Positions 32,685 through 43,700 of a stretch of DNA of 64,000 bases are shown here, piece by piece. Origin of the DNA: Hemileia vastatrix (Eukaryota > Basidiomycota > Pucciniomycetes > Pucciniales > Zaghouaniaceae); assembly GCA_030280995.1 (NCBI GenBank), contig JASXTE010000005.1, positions 15,382,001 through 15,446,000 on the forward strand. Direction: 5' to 3'. The translations under genes and the position numbers were made by a program. Under the pieces are notes generated by a model. It saw only the letters and a program-made list of their open reading frames with translations. It had not been told where the DNA came from and did not search any database. The first letter of the stretch is position 1; each line of letters opens with the position of its first letter.

Positions 32685-33218
32685 ATTTGTGACAACAATG
32701 ACATTGTAAGTAATAAGGCAAAGCCTTATAACTTTAGACCTAGAGCTGAAAGACCTGTTACAGGACATTCAAATGGAGGGCTAGGACTCTACCATAATAA
32801 ACAACACTCAGCCAATGTCTCTGGAAGAAAGGGAAATACTTTTAAAGCAAGTTTCAATAAAGAAATTAAAAAATACATTACATGAACAAATTCACTCCCT
32901 ATCCACCCTATTGAACACCTTGAAAATAAGAGTCAACAATATAGTGGACCAGATCAACAACCTGGAGAAAAAAGCAGCTCAAGGTTTCATAGAAGTCAAC
33001 CAAGCTCTAGTGAACATAAAGACTCAACCACAAACAGTGGCACCCACCAATTCTGTAGCAACACCTCAAGCCCAAGAGGAGAATCAAAAAATAACAGTAA
33101 GCAAATGGAAATGAGATTGGTACGCCCAAAATTACAACAATCCTCAACATCAGGGCTCCAGCAGTCACCCTTACAGGGGAAAGGTAAGGAGAGGCAGGGG
33201 AAGTGGGATAAGACCTTG
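32685..33218 (+). pseudogene. A3 gag leader: two overlapping frames, start codon lost
   Basis: The N-terminal frame begins where A5 has ATG (61779), but here the codon is ATT (32685-32687). It reads DIVSNKAKPYNFRPRAERP and stops TGA at 32883. The overlapping frame from ATG 32815 is a Leu/Lys-rich coiled coil (MSLEEREILLKQ ... HSLSTLLNTLKIRVNNIVDQ) with KITVSKWK before a TGA at 33112-33114, then HPYRGKVRRGRG, ending Pro-Trp-TAA at the 58-nt segment. Same arrangement as in A2. Confidence 0.6.
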
Positions 33219-33276
33219 GTAAGTTATCAAACTCCTCATATTCAATTATATCAACCTGACAATGAATTACTTATAG
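33219..33276 (+). other. 58-nt GT...AG segment in A3
   Basis: GTAAGTTATC ... CCTGACAAT ... TTATAG followed by GTAAT. CTGAC resembles a branch motif. Open in the Gag frame in this copy. Confidence 0.5.
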
Positions 33277-35252
33277 GTAATGAGATTGATAAGGAAATAT
33301 TGGATATTATTGATAATGAATTTAAGGATTATTCATTTGAAAAAAATATGTTAAACTTGTCTCTACATGAGGACAATGTAAATAGTTTTATTGATCACCA
33401 GGATAATGCTATTAATATAAAAATGGAATAAAATGATGAGTCTTCTAAGTTAGACACAGAGAAAATAGAATATTTTTTGAAAGAGAATCCAATGGAATCA
33501 AAAATATTAAGTAAATTATTATTGAGAATTGAAAAATTGGAAGAGTTCTCAAAATAGTCAAACAATAATACAGAAAATGTATTATTACAGCTAACACAAT
33601 AATTGAGTACCACAGCCAATAAATTAAAAATTATTGAAAATTCAAATGATAAATTATTCAATGAGAATAAAAGATTGAATTCTGAGATTAGGAATTCAGA
33701 AAAAAAATTAGAACATACTCAGAATGTTATGGTTACCATTGAAGGACGTGTTAAATTATCTTTTTCAAATGTAAATGATACTCTTACTCATGTACCAGTA
33801 ATAAAGGATAGGTTACAAAAAGTAGAAATAGAATTTGTAAACATATTGAAAAATACTGAAAAAACAAAAGATAACGCTTCTTATGTGGCAAGAGTACCTG
33901 TTTTCATGAAACATGCAAATGAAACACCAATGATGAAACATGAACATAGTGTCATGGGCTCTGTGAAAAGTAAATCAGTAAAAGATGAAATAAATGATCA
34001 TCTTTCCAAAGTAAGTGAATTACTGAATATTCCTCAGGTTAGGGAATCAAAAACTAACCAAAAGAACTGGCCTAAGTTAGATCAGTACCCTTCTTTTGAC
34101 GGGGATTCAAAATCTGATTGGCAGAAATTCATACAAAGAATTGATAACTTAAAATTCTCATACAAATTACCTGATGAAGAAATTACTTCAAATTTAATAT
34201 TTTTATTTACATATGTGGCCTTATTATGGTTTGAATCTGTATTGAGTGAGGGAATTAACTTCTCCTGGAATGAATGGAAGGCACTAATTGAAAGGCAATT
34301 TGTTGGCCCAAAATTTAGAATCACTCAACAAAGATTGTATGAAAAAGCCAGATATAATTTAAATGCTGGAGATAAACCCATGGTATTTTAAATGAATTTA
34401 ATAAAAGTCATGAAAGCCATGGATCCAAAAATGGATTATGAGGAGTGGAGAGAAAAGATAATATACAAGTTGCCTATATCAGTTAGAGACATTATTGTAG
34501 CTAGAACTGAAACCATCAGAGATACCTCTGGATTCATTAATATATGCAATGAGATATTATTAAACCACAAGTATGAAACCAAGTATAAAAATTACAGAAA
34601 AAGTGTTGATGTGGTAAAACCTACTACAAGTAAATTGCCAGTGAAGAAGAAAAAACCTTCAGCTCCCCTTGTCCCTAAGAGACAGGAGAATAAAACTTGT
34701 TACAAATGTAATGAACCTTGGGTAAAGGGTCACACGTGTAAGAAAAGAATAAATATTATTGAAACCTCACAGAATTCTGACCCAAGTAATCATGAAGATG
34801 AGAATGTGGAATCCAGTGAGGATTGCAAAAGTAACATATCTTACAGTGATGATGAAAATGAGATATTTGTATTAGAACAGGATATAATGTTCCTAAATGA
34901 TGCTATACCTCATACAGACACATCTTTAACTTCCATTCAGAAAGCTGAAATAATTAAAGATGTATCTCATGATACTTACAAAATAACACTTATCAGAGCA
35001 CCTGTTATTATTTGTGGAAAAGAAATGAATGCCATTCTTGACACTGGGGCTGCAGGTAGTGTAGTTTCAATTAAGGCATTAATGAAACTTGATAGTAAGT
35101 ACCAGGAAAAACTAGAACCTTTTCAAACAATGAACTGGAGAGGTTTTGGTTCAGTATTAAATTCAATTGGCAAATACAAAACTGCTGTATTCTTTAAATA
35201 TAATAATGGATATGTTAGAGCAGTATATGAATTTGTAGTAATGGATAATTAA
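33277..35252 (+). pseudogene. A3 gag and protease (several stops)
   Basis: One frame with TAA 33429, TAG 33555-33557, TAA 33600-33602, TAA 34389-34391 and TAA 35250-35252. Coiled coil 33603-33850, capsid-like block from about 34065 (NWPKLDQYPSFDGDSKSDW, WFESVL, QRLYEKARY), then YKLPISVRDIIVARTE. The knuckle CYKCNEPWVKGHTC is complete (C-x2-C-x7-H-x-C), the only intact one in family A here. The protease site is AILDTGAAGSVVS, also intact. In this copy gag and protease lie in the same frame, which supports a Gag-Pol fusion. Confidence 0.88.
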
Positions 35253-38200
35253 AATTGTAATGATTGGTTTATTATTGGCAATGATTTATTGACAAAATTT
35301 GGCATTAAACTAGATCCTGCAAACAGTTGCTTCACTATAGGCGTGAATGGTAAGAGAAAATTTAAAATATGTTCTGAAAACTCAGTGTATGCCATTTCTC
35401 CTAGAGAATAACAACTGCAAGGCGTAAGAACAACCACTGAAATGGATGAATTGGACAATGAAATCCAAAAGGCCTCTTTCAGTTCTCAACTCTCAAAATT
35501 TGAAGAAGAAAATATTTTAAGATTGATTAAATCATATCCTATGGCATTTGCTTATGGTTAGAATGAACTAGGATTGGTCAAAGACCATGAGATAAAAATC
35601 TCTTTAAGCTGTGATTTGGATAATATTCCTGGCAGCTTGAAAAAGAAACCTTACCCAGAATCTCCTGCAAAAAGGAAAGATAATGAAAACAATTTAAAAT
35701 TATTGTTGGAAATGGGTATTGTTGAAAAGGAAGACACAACACCTAAGTATTGTGTCATTTCACCAATATTGATCTCTTATGAAAAGGATAAGGCAAGATT
35801 ATGTGGTGATTATAGAGCTCTGAATTCATACACTGTAGATGATATTTACCCTCTACCAAGGATAGCTTCTATCCATGCTACTTTACAAGGAGCAAAATAT
35901 ATTTCCTGTCTGGATTGAAACAAGGGTTACCACCAGATTCCTGTAGAAAAGAATTCTCAAAATTACTTATTAATAACCACACATATGGATATATTTAAGT
36001 ATGTGAGAATGCCATTTGGCCCAAAAAATGCGCCTTCAGTCTTCCGAAAATTAATGGATAGTGTTTTCCATCAGGAAATGGTTGAAGGATGGCTTTTGGA
36101 CTATGTTGATTACATCATAGTGTTTTCAAAAACATATGATGAACATTTATATCACCTGGAAAGAGTCTTTCAAAAGATGGATGAAATAAAAATAACAATT
36201 GCATTAAAGAAATGTAAGTTTGGATTTCAATCCTTGAGAGTACTTGGACATGTTGTATCTGGATTACAAATTTGTGTTGACCAGAATAAGGTGGCAGCAA
36301 TTAAAAACATTGTTATACCTAAAAATGTAAAAGAGGTTCAAAGTTTTTTGGGTATGTGTGGATATTAAATACAGTACATCAAAAATTACCAATCTATTGC
36401 AGCTCCTTTATCAACATTAATCAGGGAAAATGAAGCTTTAATTTGGAATAATGAAAGACAACACACCTTTAATAAATTAAAGGAATGTTTAATGACAGCT
36501 CCAATATTGGGACTGCCAGATTTCACCCTACCTTTAACTTGCACATTGATGCAAGCTTCATAGGTTTAGGTGCTGCTTTACAGCAGAAACAGATAATAAA
36601 TGGAAAATTATCTGAAGTAGTTATCTGTTATATATCCAGAACCTTAAGAAAAACAGAATTAAGATATGGTGCCACACAGCTAGAATGTTTAGCCGTGGTG
36701 TGGGCTTTGGAGAAACTTCATTACTATCTGGAGGACCAGAAGTTTGAACTTATAACAGATTTCAGTGCAGTTAAATCATTACTAAACATGAAAACCCCTA
36801 ATAGGCACATGTTTAGATGGCAACTAGCTGTACAAGAATACAGAGGAAGAATGAAAATCACTCACAGAGCAGGAACATTTCATTCTAATGTGGATTTATT
36901 ATCCAGAAGTCCTTTGCCAAATCATGCTGACAACCCAGTTTATGTACTGGAAAATGAGGTTATACATATATTTGGGATTTATATAGTGGATTTAGAGGAA
37001 GAATTTATGAAAACTTTATTGGAAAATTATTCATCTGATAAAGATTTGACTAAACTATCCACCATTCTAAATGATCCAACTAATGCCTCCATGAGTGCAT
37101 TGATTAAAACTTTGCCTCCAAAGTATAGAAATGCATTGGAAAAAGGTAAACTGTAAATTGAATATGTATACATATATTACAGGAAAAATTTAAGTAATGT
37201 AATAGTGATACCACCTTTTATGAAAGAGTTAATGTTAAGTACTTGTCATGATGACATCTTATCTGGTCATTTTGACTTTAACAAAACATTAACTAGAGTT
37301 AAAAACACAGCCTGGTGGATAAACATGAAAGAGGATGTACAAAAATACATTGAAACATGTGACTCTTGTCAGAAATCTAAAAGATTAACTGGGAAGAGAG
37401 CTGGGTTGTTACAACAAATAGAGCAGCCAAAAGCTCCATGGGAAATAATAAACATGGATTTTGTAACTGGCTTGCCATTAGCAGGAAAAGAAAGTTTCAA
37501 TTCTTGCTGGGTAATAGTAGATAGATTAACAAAAATAAGTAAACTTATCCCTACCCATAAAGAGGTATCTGCTAAAGACTTGGCATTATTATGGTGGGCT
37601 CAGATGATGAATACTGCTGGGTCCCCTAATGCCATAATCTCTGACAGAGACCCTAAATTCACTTCAGAGTTCTGGACCTCTTTTATGGAAGTATCAGGTT
37701 GTCAATTGAAATTGTCTACAGCACCCAATCCGCAAACTGATGGGCTGGCTTCTAGAATAATACAAACTCTAGAAGACATGATGAGAAGATATTGTGCCTT
37801 TGGATTGGAATACAAAGACAATGAGAAATTCACACATGACTGGGTAACATTGATTCCTGTCCTTGAATTTTCTTACAACAACACAACTCATTCTGTAACA
37901 GAGAAGAAACCATTTGAACTCTGGCTGGGATATGTACCAAATACCCCAGCAAATCATTTAAATAAATTACCAAGGTTAGATATACACCCTGGTACTAAAT
38001 CCTTTATTCATATGCAACGAATGTGTAGAAAGCATGTAGAAGAATGCATCCAAGAAGCATTTGAATATAAAAAGAAAAGGTGGGATAAATCTCATAAAGA
38101 ACTTGAATTCAAAAAGGGAGATGAAGTCCTCATATCAACACTACATTTTAACTTACAAGGTAATGTTAAATTAAAGGATCCCTTTGTAGGACCTTTTGTA

Positions 38201-38533
38201 GTAAGCAAAATGGTTGGTAATAATGCAGTGGAAGTCATATTATATGCCCCATATGATAGGAAACATCCAGTTTTCCCTATCTCATTATTTAAACCTTACC
38301 ATGAAAACAATCCTGACTTATTTCCAAAAAGAAGGGGAAGGCCTAAAAAGCAACCTGAAGAAATTGTGGAAAAAGCAGAGATTGAAAAAATACTCAAGAA
38401 TAGAATCCTTACTAAAGAAAAACGAACTGAGTATTTATTAAGATTTAAAGGGAAATCAAATAAATTTGATAAATAGATACCTGAAAAAGAAATTTTTAAT
38501 TTATCCACCCTTCTTAAAAAATTTAAACAGAAA
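35253..38533 (+). pseudogene. A3 RT, RNase H, integrase and chromodomain (broken)
   Basis: RT (KARLCGDYRALN at about 35790; VPVEKNSQN-like region; MPFGPKNAPSVF) has the active site LDYVDYIIVF, so the second catalytic Asp of YxDD is Tyr. Stops at about 35409, 35560, 35917 and 36367, and a frameshift near 36530 before RNase H (HIDASFIGLGAALQQKQ). Integrase 37205-38476 has HDDILSGHF ... CDSCQKSK, MDFVTGLP and SDRDPKFTS, but DGLASRIIQ: Ser replaces the catalytic Glu. The chromodomain (EIEKILKNR ... YLLRFKGKSNKFDK) ends at a stop at 38474, with a short in-frame tail to about 38533. Confidence 0.9.
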
Positions 38534-38718
38534 TAAATTTCTGTTCAACCAGCTGAGGGGTTAAAAAACCAGTACTCATAATATTTTATTATGTTTTATT
38601 TCTTTAAAGTATAATCTTTAATGCTACAGAATTAATCTGAATACCTGAATATTAAACAAATAAATAAATAAAATGTATAACTTATCATTTTTTTTATTGT
38701 TATTTTTGGGCGGGCAAG

Positions 38719-40221
38719 TGTCAGCCTGTATATCCCCAAGACTGAGTAAAAATTACTTATAAGTTATGTTAAACACATGAACTATACATGGGAATAATAA
38801 TTAAGAGTACACAAATAGTATACATAAGGAAAATTATGATAATATACAAAATATGCCATTATAACACCTTATATACACGCATATATCCACCTTTTATAAG
38901 TCTTAGGTACTTAATATTAAGATGGAATCTTTTAGGGTAATTTTAAGAACCTTAAGTATAAGGCTACATAATTTTTAAGTACACTTAAAGCTGTTATATT
39001 CATTGTTCTATGCAAAAAACAAGAAATGTGCTTTATTTCACTTAAAAGTTGACTATATGCGCCATAAAATTGAGAATATCAAAAATGCGCTTTGACAGAT
39101 CAATTTGTCTCATTTAGGACTATTGATTTGGCTATTTAAATGCATAAAAATAACATTTTTCAAATTTGGTGTTTTTTATGCCAGAAATGGCTTCTGTGTA
39201 CTGGCCACATACTGCCTGCTTTTTTCCTGTGTGAATAGCTTCATTTTTAGCAAAGTTAGCTTTTTCACATTATAATTACCACCACATTCTACGCCCACTG
39301 TGGGGAAACACACTAAAATAGGTGACAGGCGCTTGTTTAGTGTCCTAGCTTAATTGATAATGCATTGACCTTGTTTATATGCACTAATTTCATTAATAAC
39401 CTTACTCTTGGTGTCTTATTTCATCACCACGCTTAAATTTGCCTAAATTTAGCCAAGGATTTACCTGTGAAAGCACCTGCCAAGGACTGCATGTAGTTAC
39501 CCCACATCTCATGCTCTTTTTTGGGTTTTTGGGTGGTTTCTCAGTCAATATTGGGTATTTTTGAATGGGAATTTCATGTAGTATAATGTCAGGATTAGCC
39601 CCATTATTTCTACAGTGAATCTCCCTTATTATTAATCTATTATTAACCTTAAAAATTCATCTTTAGGCTTTTTTATTATTGTTCACGATGCATATATTCT
39701 CTTTTTATCTTAATTCTTAATTTTGATGGATTTTCCTTATTTATACAGAATTTTGGTGGTTATTACTCTTCTAATTATGTCAGGGATTCCTGGTAATGAT
39801 GATGGGCATATCTGTTAGTTGTTTAGAGGCGTCATTAACTGTGTATTGGGTGGTACATCAAGGGAATAATTGGGGAACTCATTGTGTATAAAAGGAGGAG
39901 GGTTTTTTGTTGTATTTCTTCATTCTTTATCATTTACAATTTAACCAATATAACCAAATAAAATTACAATACATATCAATTAGTACTTTTATAAGACTTT
40001 TGAATAGTATCTGAATTATTAAATCTATTTTTCTACCAACTAAAAATATTGTAACCCATTTATAAGAATAGTGAGAATTTTATTACTAAGACCTTTATTT
40101 TTGATTATATTCTACTACTTTTTGGATTTATACTACAGTATTCATATAGGACCATTAAAATCTTCTAGAAAACTGACCATTCAATCTAGTTCACGTCTTT
40201 GTACTTGAACTCAGCCTGACA
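38719..40221 (+). repeat. A3 3' LTR (1503 bp)
   Basis: TGTCAGCCTG ... TCAGCCTGACA, preceded by a purine-leaning TTGGGCGGGCAAG. The TATA-like box is at 39887-39895. An open frame at 40228-40413 crosses its end and the solo LTR and is not a gene. Confidence 0.95.
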
Positions 40222-40321
40222 CTATTTGTGTACTCTAATTTATTGTTACCATGTATAGTCCATGTGTTTAACATAACTTATAAGTACTATTTTCTCAGTC
40301 CTGGGGATATCCAGGCAGACA
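40222..40321 (-). repeat. Solo LTR of A3 type, right part
   Basis: The complement of an A3-type LTR start, ending CCAGGCAGACA at 40321 and followed by TCATG. The first five bases (CTATT) are the A3 target duplication. Together with 29197-30592 it makes about 1491 bp. Confidence 0.88.
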
Positions 40322-41017
40322 TCATGTATATTTTTTTTACTTGGCACTCTGTAGTGGCATTAATTTGCTCATATTACAGGAGGTGCCTGGTAAAAAAAAA
40401 TTTTTTTTCCTAGTTGACCAAGATAGAACTATTGTGTTCTTAGTCCTAGAAGTAATATAAATAAAATTAAACTAATTATATATATATTTTTAATTATTTC
40501 AGTTGACCTTTTGTCCTGGTAATTAAAATATTATATTATTGTTTCAGTTGAAAATTTGTCATGGCAGTAAAATAATATATATATAAATTAATTGAATTAT
40601 CTATATTAAAATATTTTAGTTGAAATTAATTCCTGGTATTAAATTTTCAGTTCACTCTTAGTCCTGATAATTATCAACATATATATTAGTTAATAATTGA
40701 GAATTTTGTTAATTAATCCATTTGACTCCTTGTCCTGATAATTAATAAATTATTTTATTATTTCAATTGAATTAGTTTAAATGCTGGTAATAAAATATAA
40801 ATATCTTAATTAAATAAATAAAAATTGTGATTATTTTTTCAGTTGATTTTTTGTCCTGATATACATTATATTTTCATTATTCCAGTTGATTAACAAATCC
40901 TGATAAGTGAATGAATTCTTTAAATATTTTTTCTTCTTATTTTTCTTTCAACAAAGTAAAATAATAACTGATTAAATTTTGATATACTTTCTCTCAGTTC
41001 AGGTTATCTACAACAAT
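40322..41017 (+). other. A4 leader, right piece
   Basis: GGCACTCTGTAGTGGCATTA and TTTGCTCATATTACAGG match the complement of the A1 leader at about 6400-6360. About eight repeats of a CAGTTGA...TTGTCCTGGTAAT motif follow to 40910. No ORF. The last bases AAT (41015-41017) are the MITE target repeat. Confidence 0.65.
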
Positions 41018-41278
41018 CACTATGAAATATAAGGGGTGGTCTTGCTAGCGATTCCTTAACCTGAACTCAAATGGAACTCAGGTGGAACTCAGACTGAACT
41101 CATACTGAACCAATACTGAACTCTACTTGAACACCCATCTAAAACTGTTCTGCTGAGTGGTGTTCATCTCTGATTGTATGGCTCCTTTATCAATAGCTCA
41201 ATGTGTTTTCAATCTGTGGTGAGTTTGGGTCCAAGGTTGCGGACTTGCTAGCAAGTCTGCCACCCATATTGTGTGGTG
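41018..41278 (+). mobile_element. CACTA-type MITE, copy 3 (TSD AAT, at the gag start codon)
   Basis: CACTATGAAATATAAGGGG at the left, CCACCCATATTGTGTGGTG at the right, 261 bp. Subterminal TGAACTCA repeats are present. AAT flanks both sides (41015-41017 and 41279-41281); the right copy overlaps the ATG of the A4 leader ORF, so the MITE replaced its immediate upstream context. Confidence 0.85.
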
Positions 41279-41279
41279 A

Positions 41280-41893
41280 ATGACTGATCAAAGTGCTTTT
41301 TCTGCCTGTGATGAGGAGCTTGACTTGATTGATTATGATGAAACTACTGTAAGTTCTCCTTTGACTTCAAAACTCTCTCAAACTAATCAATTTCTGGACC
41401 AATCAGGATGTAGAGATGCAAGAAGTGGAAATATAAGTGGAAAAAACAACTCTGGATCAAAATCCTTCAGTGAGCCCCCCAGAAGAGCTTCCAAGAGGAT
41501 TAAAGATAAAAAAGATGCGCTTGAAGCAGAAAGTCAGAAACCTCTCCACTCACATCAAGGAGTTGAGGGCAGAGAACCTCAAACTGAGATCAAAAGTAGA
41601 AATTCAAAAGAAAAGGTAAGAAACATAGAATTCTTTCTTCAAAAGAAGAGGAAGCCTCCGCCAGCAACAAAATCCCTTCCTTAATTGGCTCCTCAAAAAC
41701 AGAAAAAGTTGAAAGTTTCACAATGACAATGGGACTGGCTAAACACCCTGTGGGACTCCCTGCAGGCTCAACAACAGCAAGTACCTCTGGAAGGACCTTT
41801 TAGGCCCCATCAGATCAACCCAACACCTCCTCATCCCTACCAAGGAGGAAGAAGGTAACAGAAACCTCAATTTCAAATTTCTCCTTAGCCATG
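41280..41893 (+). pseudogene. A4 leader ORF and overlapping coiled-coil frame
   Basis: ATG 41280 opens MTDQSAFSACDEELDLIDYD (135 codons, ends at TAA 41682). The overlapping frame holds DVEMQEVEI, LPRGLKIKKMRLKQKVRNLS, HIKELRAENLKLRSKV and, after a one-base shift at the 41616 region, the QWDW, PHPYQGGRR and Pro-Trp-TAA signature at the 58-nt segment (41894-41951: GTAAGC ... TTACTAATACAG ... CTCAG, then GTAAT). A4 and A1 share this layout base for base, which A1 obscures by a one-base deletion. Confidence 0.6.
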
Positions 41894-41951
41894 GTAAGCC
41901 CCTCCATTTAATATAAAGTTCCCTTTCTTGTTACTAATACAGTTACCTCAG

Positions 41952-43700
41952 GTAATTCTGGAAGAGGTGGTGATACCTTGAGACAAGTAGAGGCTGGCTC
42001 TAGTAGGCTTATCAATAGATATTCAGACCTAACTAATTCTTTATTATTGATTTCTACTTCAATGATTAATCCTGATATGTCTGTTATTGATGAAACACTT
42101 GATCCTTAATTTTATGAGAATATGGAAAATTACTCTGTTTCATTTTTGAGAAATACTACAGATGTAGCTACCATTAATGATGAATATTTGAGAGATATTA
42201 TTGCCAAACAAAAGCATATAATGAACAACATGCAATTCACTCAAAGATTTAATAGTTTTTTAACTGAACATGGTTACCAATCAGTGAAAAGTGAATTGCA
42301 GAGAGTTTCTATTGATTTGTTTAATTGCAAAGTTACTCATGAGAAGAAAGTTGCTTTGTAGGAAAATATAAAGAATGATTTTTCCAAGTTAAAAGAAACT
42401 GTGTCTATCTGTTTCTAGGAACTAGAGGGACATAAGATGAACTTTAAGAGACTAAGCTACCATTATTAATCTCTGCAAAATAAGAACCAATTATCTTTTG
42501 CAACTATTAATGAGGCATTATTCAGTATTCCAAGAGTGAGTAATATGCTAACAACCATTGAAGAGAATTTTAATTAATTGTTACATGACCAAAAGTATTC
42601 TAAAATTTCTTTGAATGAACCTTTTGCACCAGATACTCTGCTTGTACCTGTCCCTAGTTCATCTAAAGTAAAATTAGTGCCAGAAATTCCTGTATATATT
42701 ACTGAGTTTCCATAAAAAACTGACGATGTACCTTTTTAATCTACAGAAGGGATAAACAATGAGATTACTTCCCAATTGAAGAAGTTACAGCTTCTTCTCA
42801 CTCAGAAACAAGCTTGTAATAAGGAGACTGCTAAAATCAAAAGAATCGGTCAAAAATTGACCAATTCCCAACATTTGATGGTGATTCTTCCTCTGATTAG
42901 CAACAGTTTATTTGCAGAATTGATAACCTTAAGAGTTCTTATAAACTGTCAGATGAAGAAACTGTGTTTAAATTAATTTATTTATTTACCAATGTTTCCC
43001 TAATGTGGTATGAATCTGTCCTTTTAGATAAAAATTACTACTCATGAGAAGATTGGAAGAAATTAAGTAAAGAACAATTTGGTGGGTCCAAGTTTAGGTT
43101 AGATCAACAAAGGCAGTATGAGGAAGCTAGATATAGCTCTTCTTCTACTAAAAAACCTATTGAGTTCCAGATGAGACTTGTGAAGATTCAGAGGGAAATG
43201 GACCCAGATATGGAGTTTGAATTATGGAAGGACAGGATCCTCTATAAATTGACTATGTCTCTATGAGACTTAATAGCTTCTAGTACTGAATTCTCAATAG
43301 AACCTTCATCTATTATTGATACTTGTAATGAGATTCTTCTAAACAACAAGTATGATGCCAGAAGATTCATTCCTAGAACCCCTTTGGAGAAATCCCCCAA
43401 TTACCAACAGAAACCTCCTGAAAAACCTGGAAAACCTTCTGCTCCTGTTGCACCTAAAAAGTATGCAACAAACACTTACTATAAATGCAGAAAGCTTTGG
43501 AAGAAAGGCCATGTTTGTAACAAGAAAATAAATCCTGTTGAAAAACCAGATGAACATGCTGATGACACAGTTGCACTGGATGATACTTCAAGTGATTGTG
43601 CCAGCAATATTTCATATGAATCTCACCAGGAAATCTTAATTTTGGAAGAAAATATTCATTATTTGAATAATATTGACATTGGGAATAATGATTAATCTAC
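41952..43700 (+). pseudogene. A4 gag (many stops)
   Basis: Fragments in order: a coiled-coil part (42122-42361, NTTDVATINDEYLRDIIAKQ), the capsid-like block around 42850-43200 (spread over frames: WYESVLLD, FGGSKFRLDQQRQYEEARYS), WKDRILYKL, then 43384-43695 with APVAPKKYATNTYYKCRKLW and KKGHVC. The first Cys of the knuckle is Tyr. Followed in frame by ILILEENIHYLNNIDI, the start of the protease region. Confidence 0.85.

Larger units (their letters stand above)
30593..40221 (+). mobile_element. Element A3: complete family A element inside a solo LTR (TSD CTATT)
   Basis: 9629 bp: LTR (1502 bp), primer site, leader, gag-pol, LTR (1503 bp). CTATT is duplicated at 30588-30592 and 40222-40226. The target is an LTR of the same type in the opposite orientation, so four LTR ends are palindromically arranged. 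The gag-pol carries about ten stops, at least one frameshift and catalytic substitutions, so A3 is dead. Confidence 0.96.
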
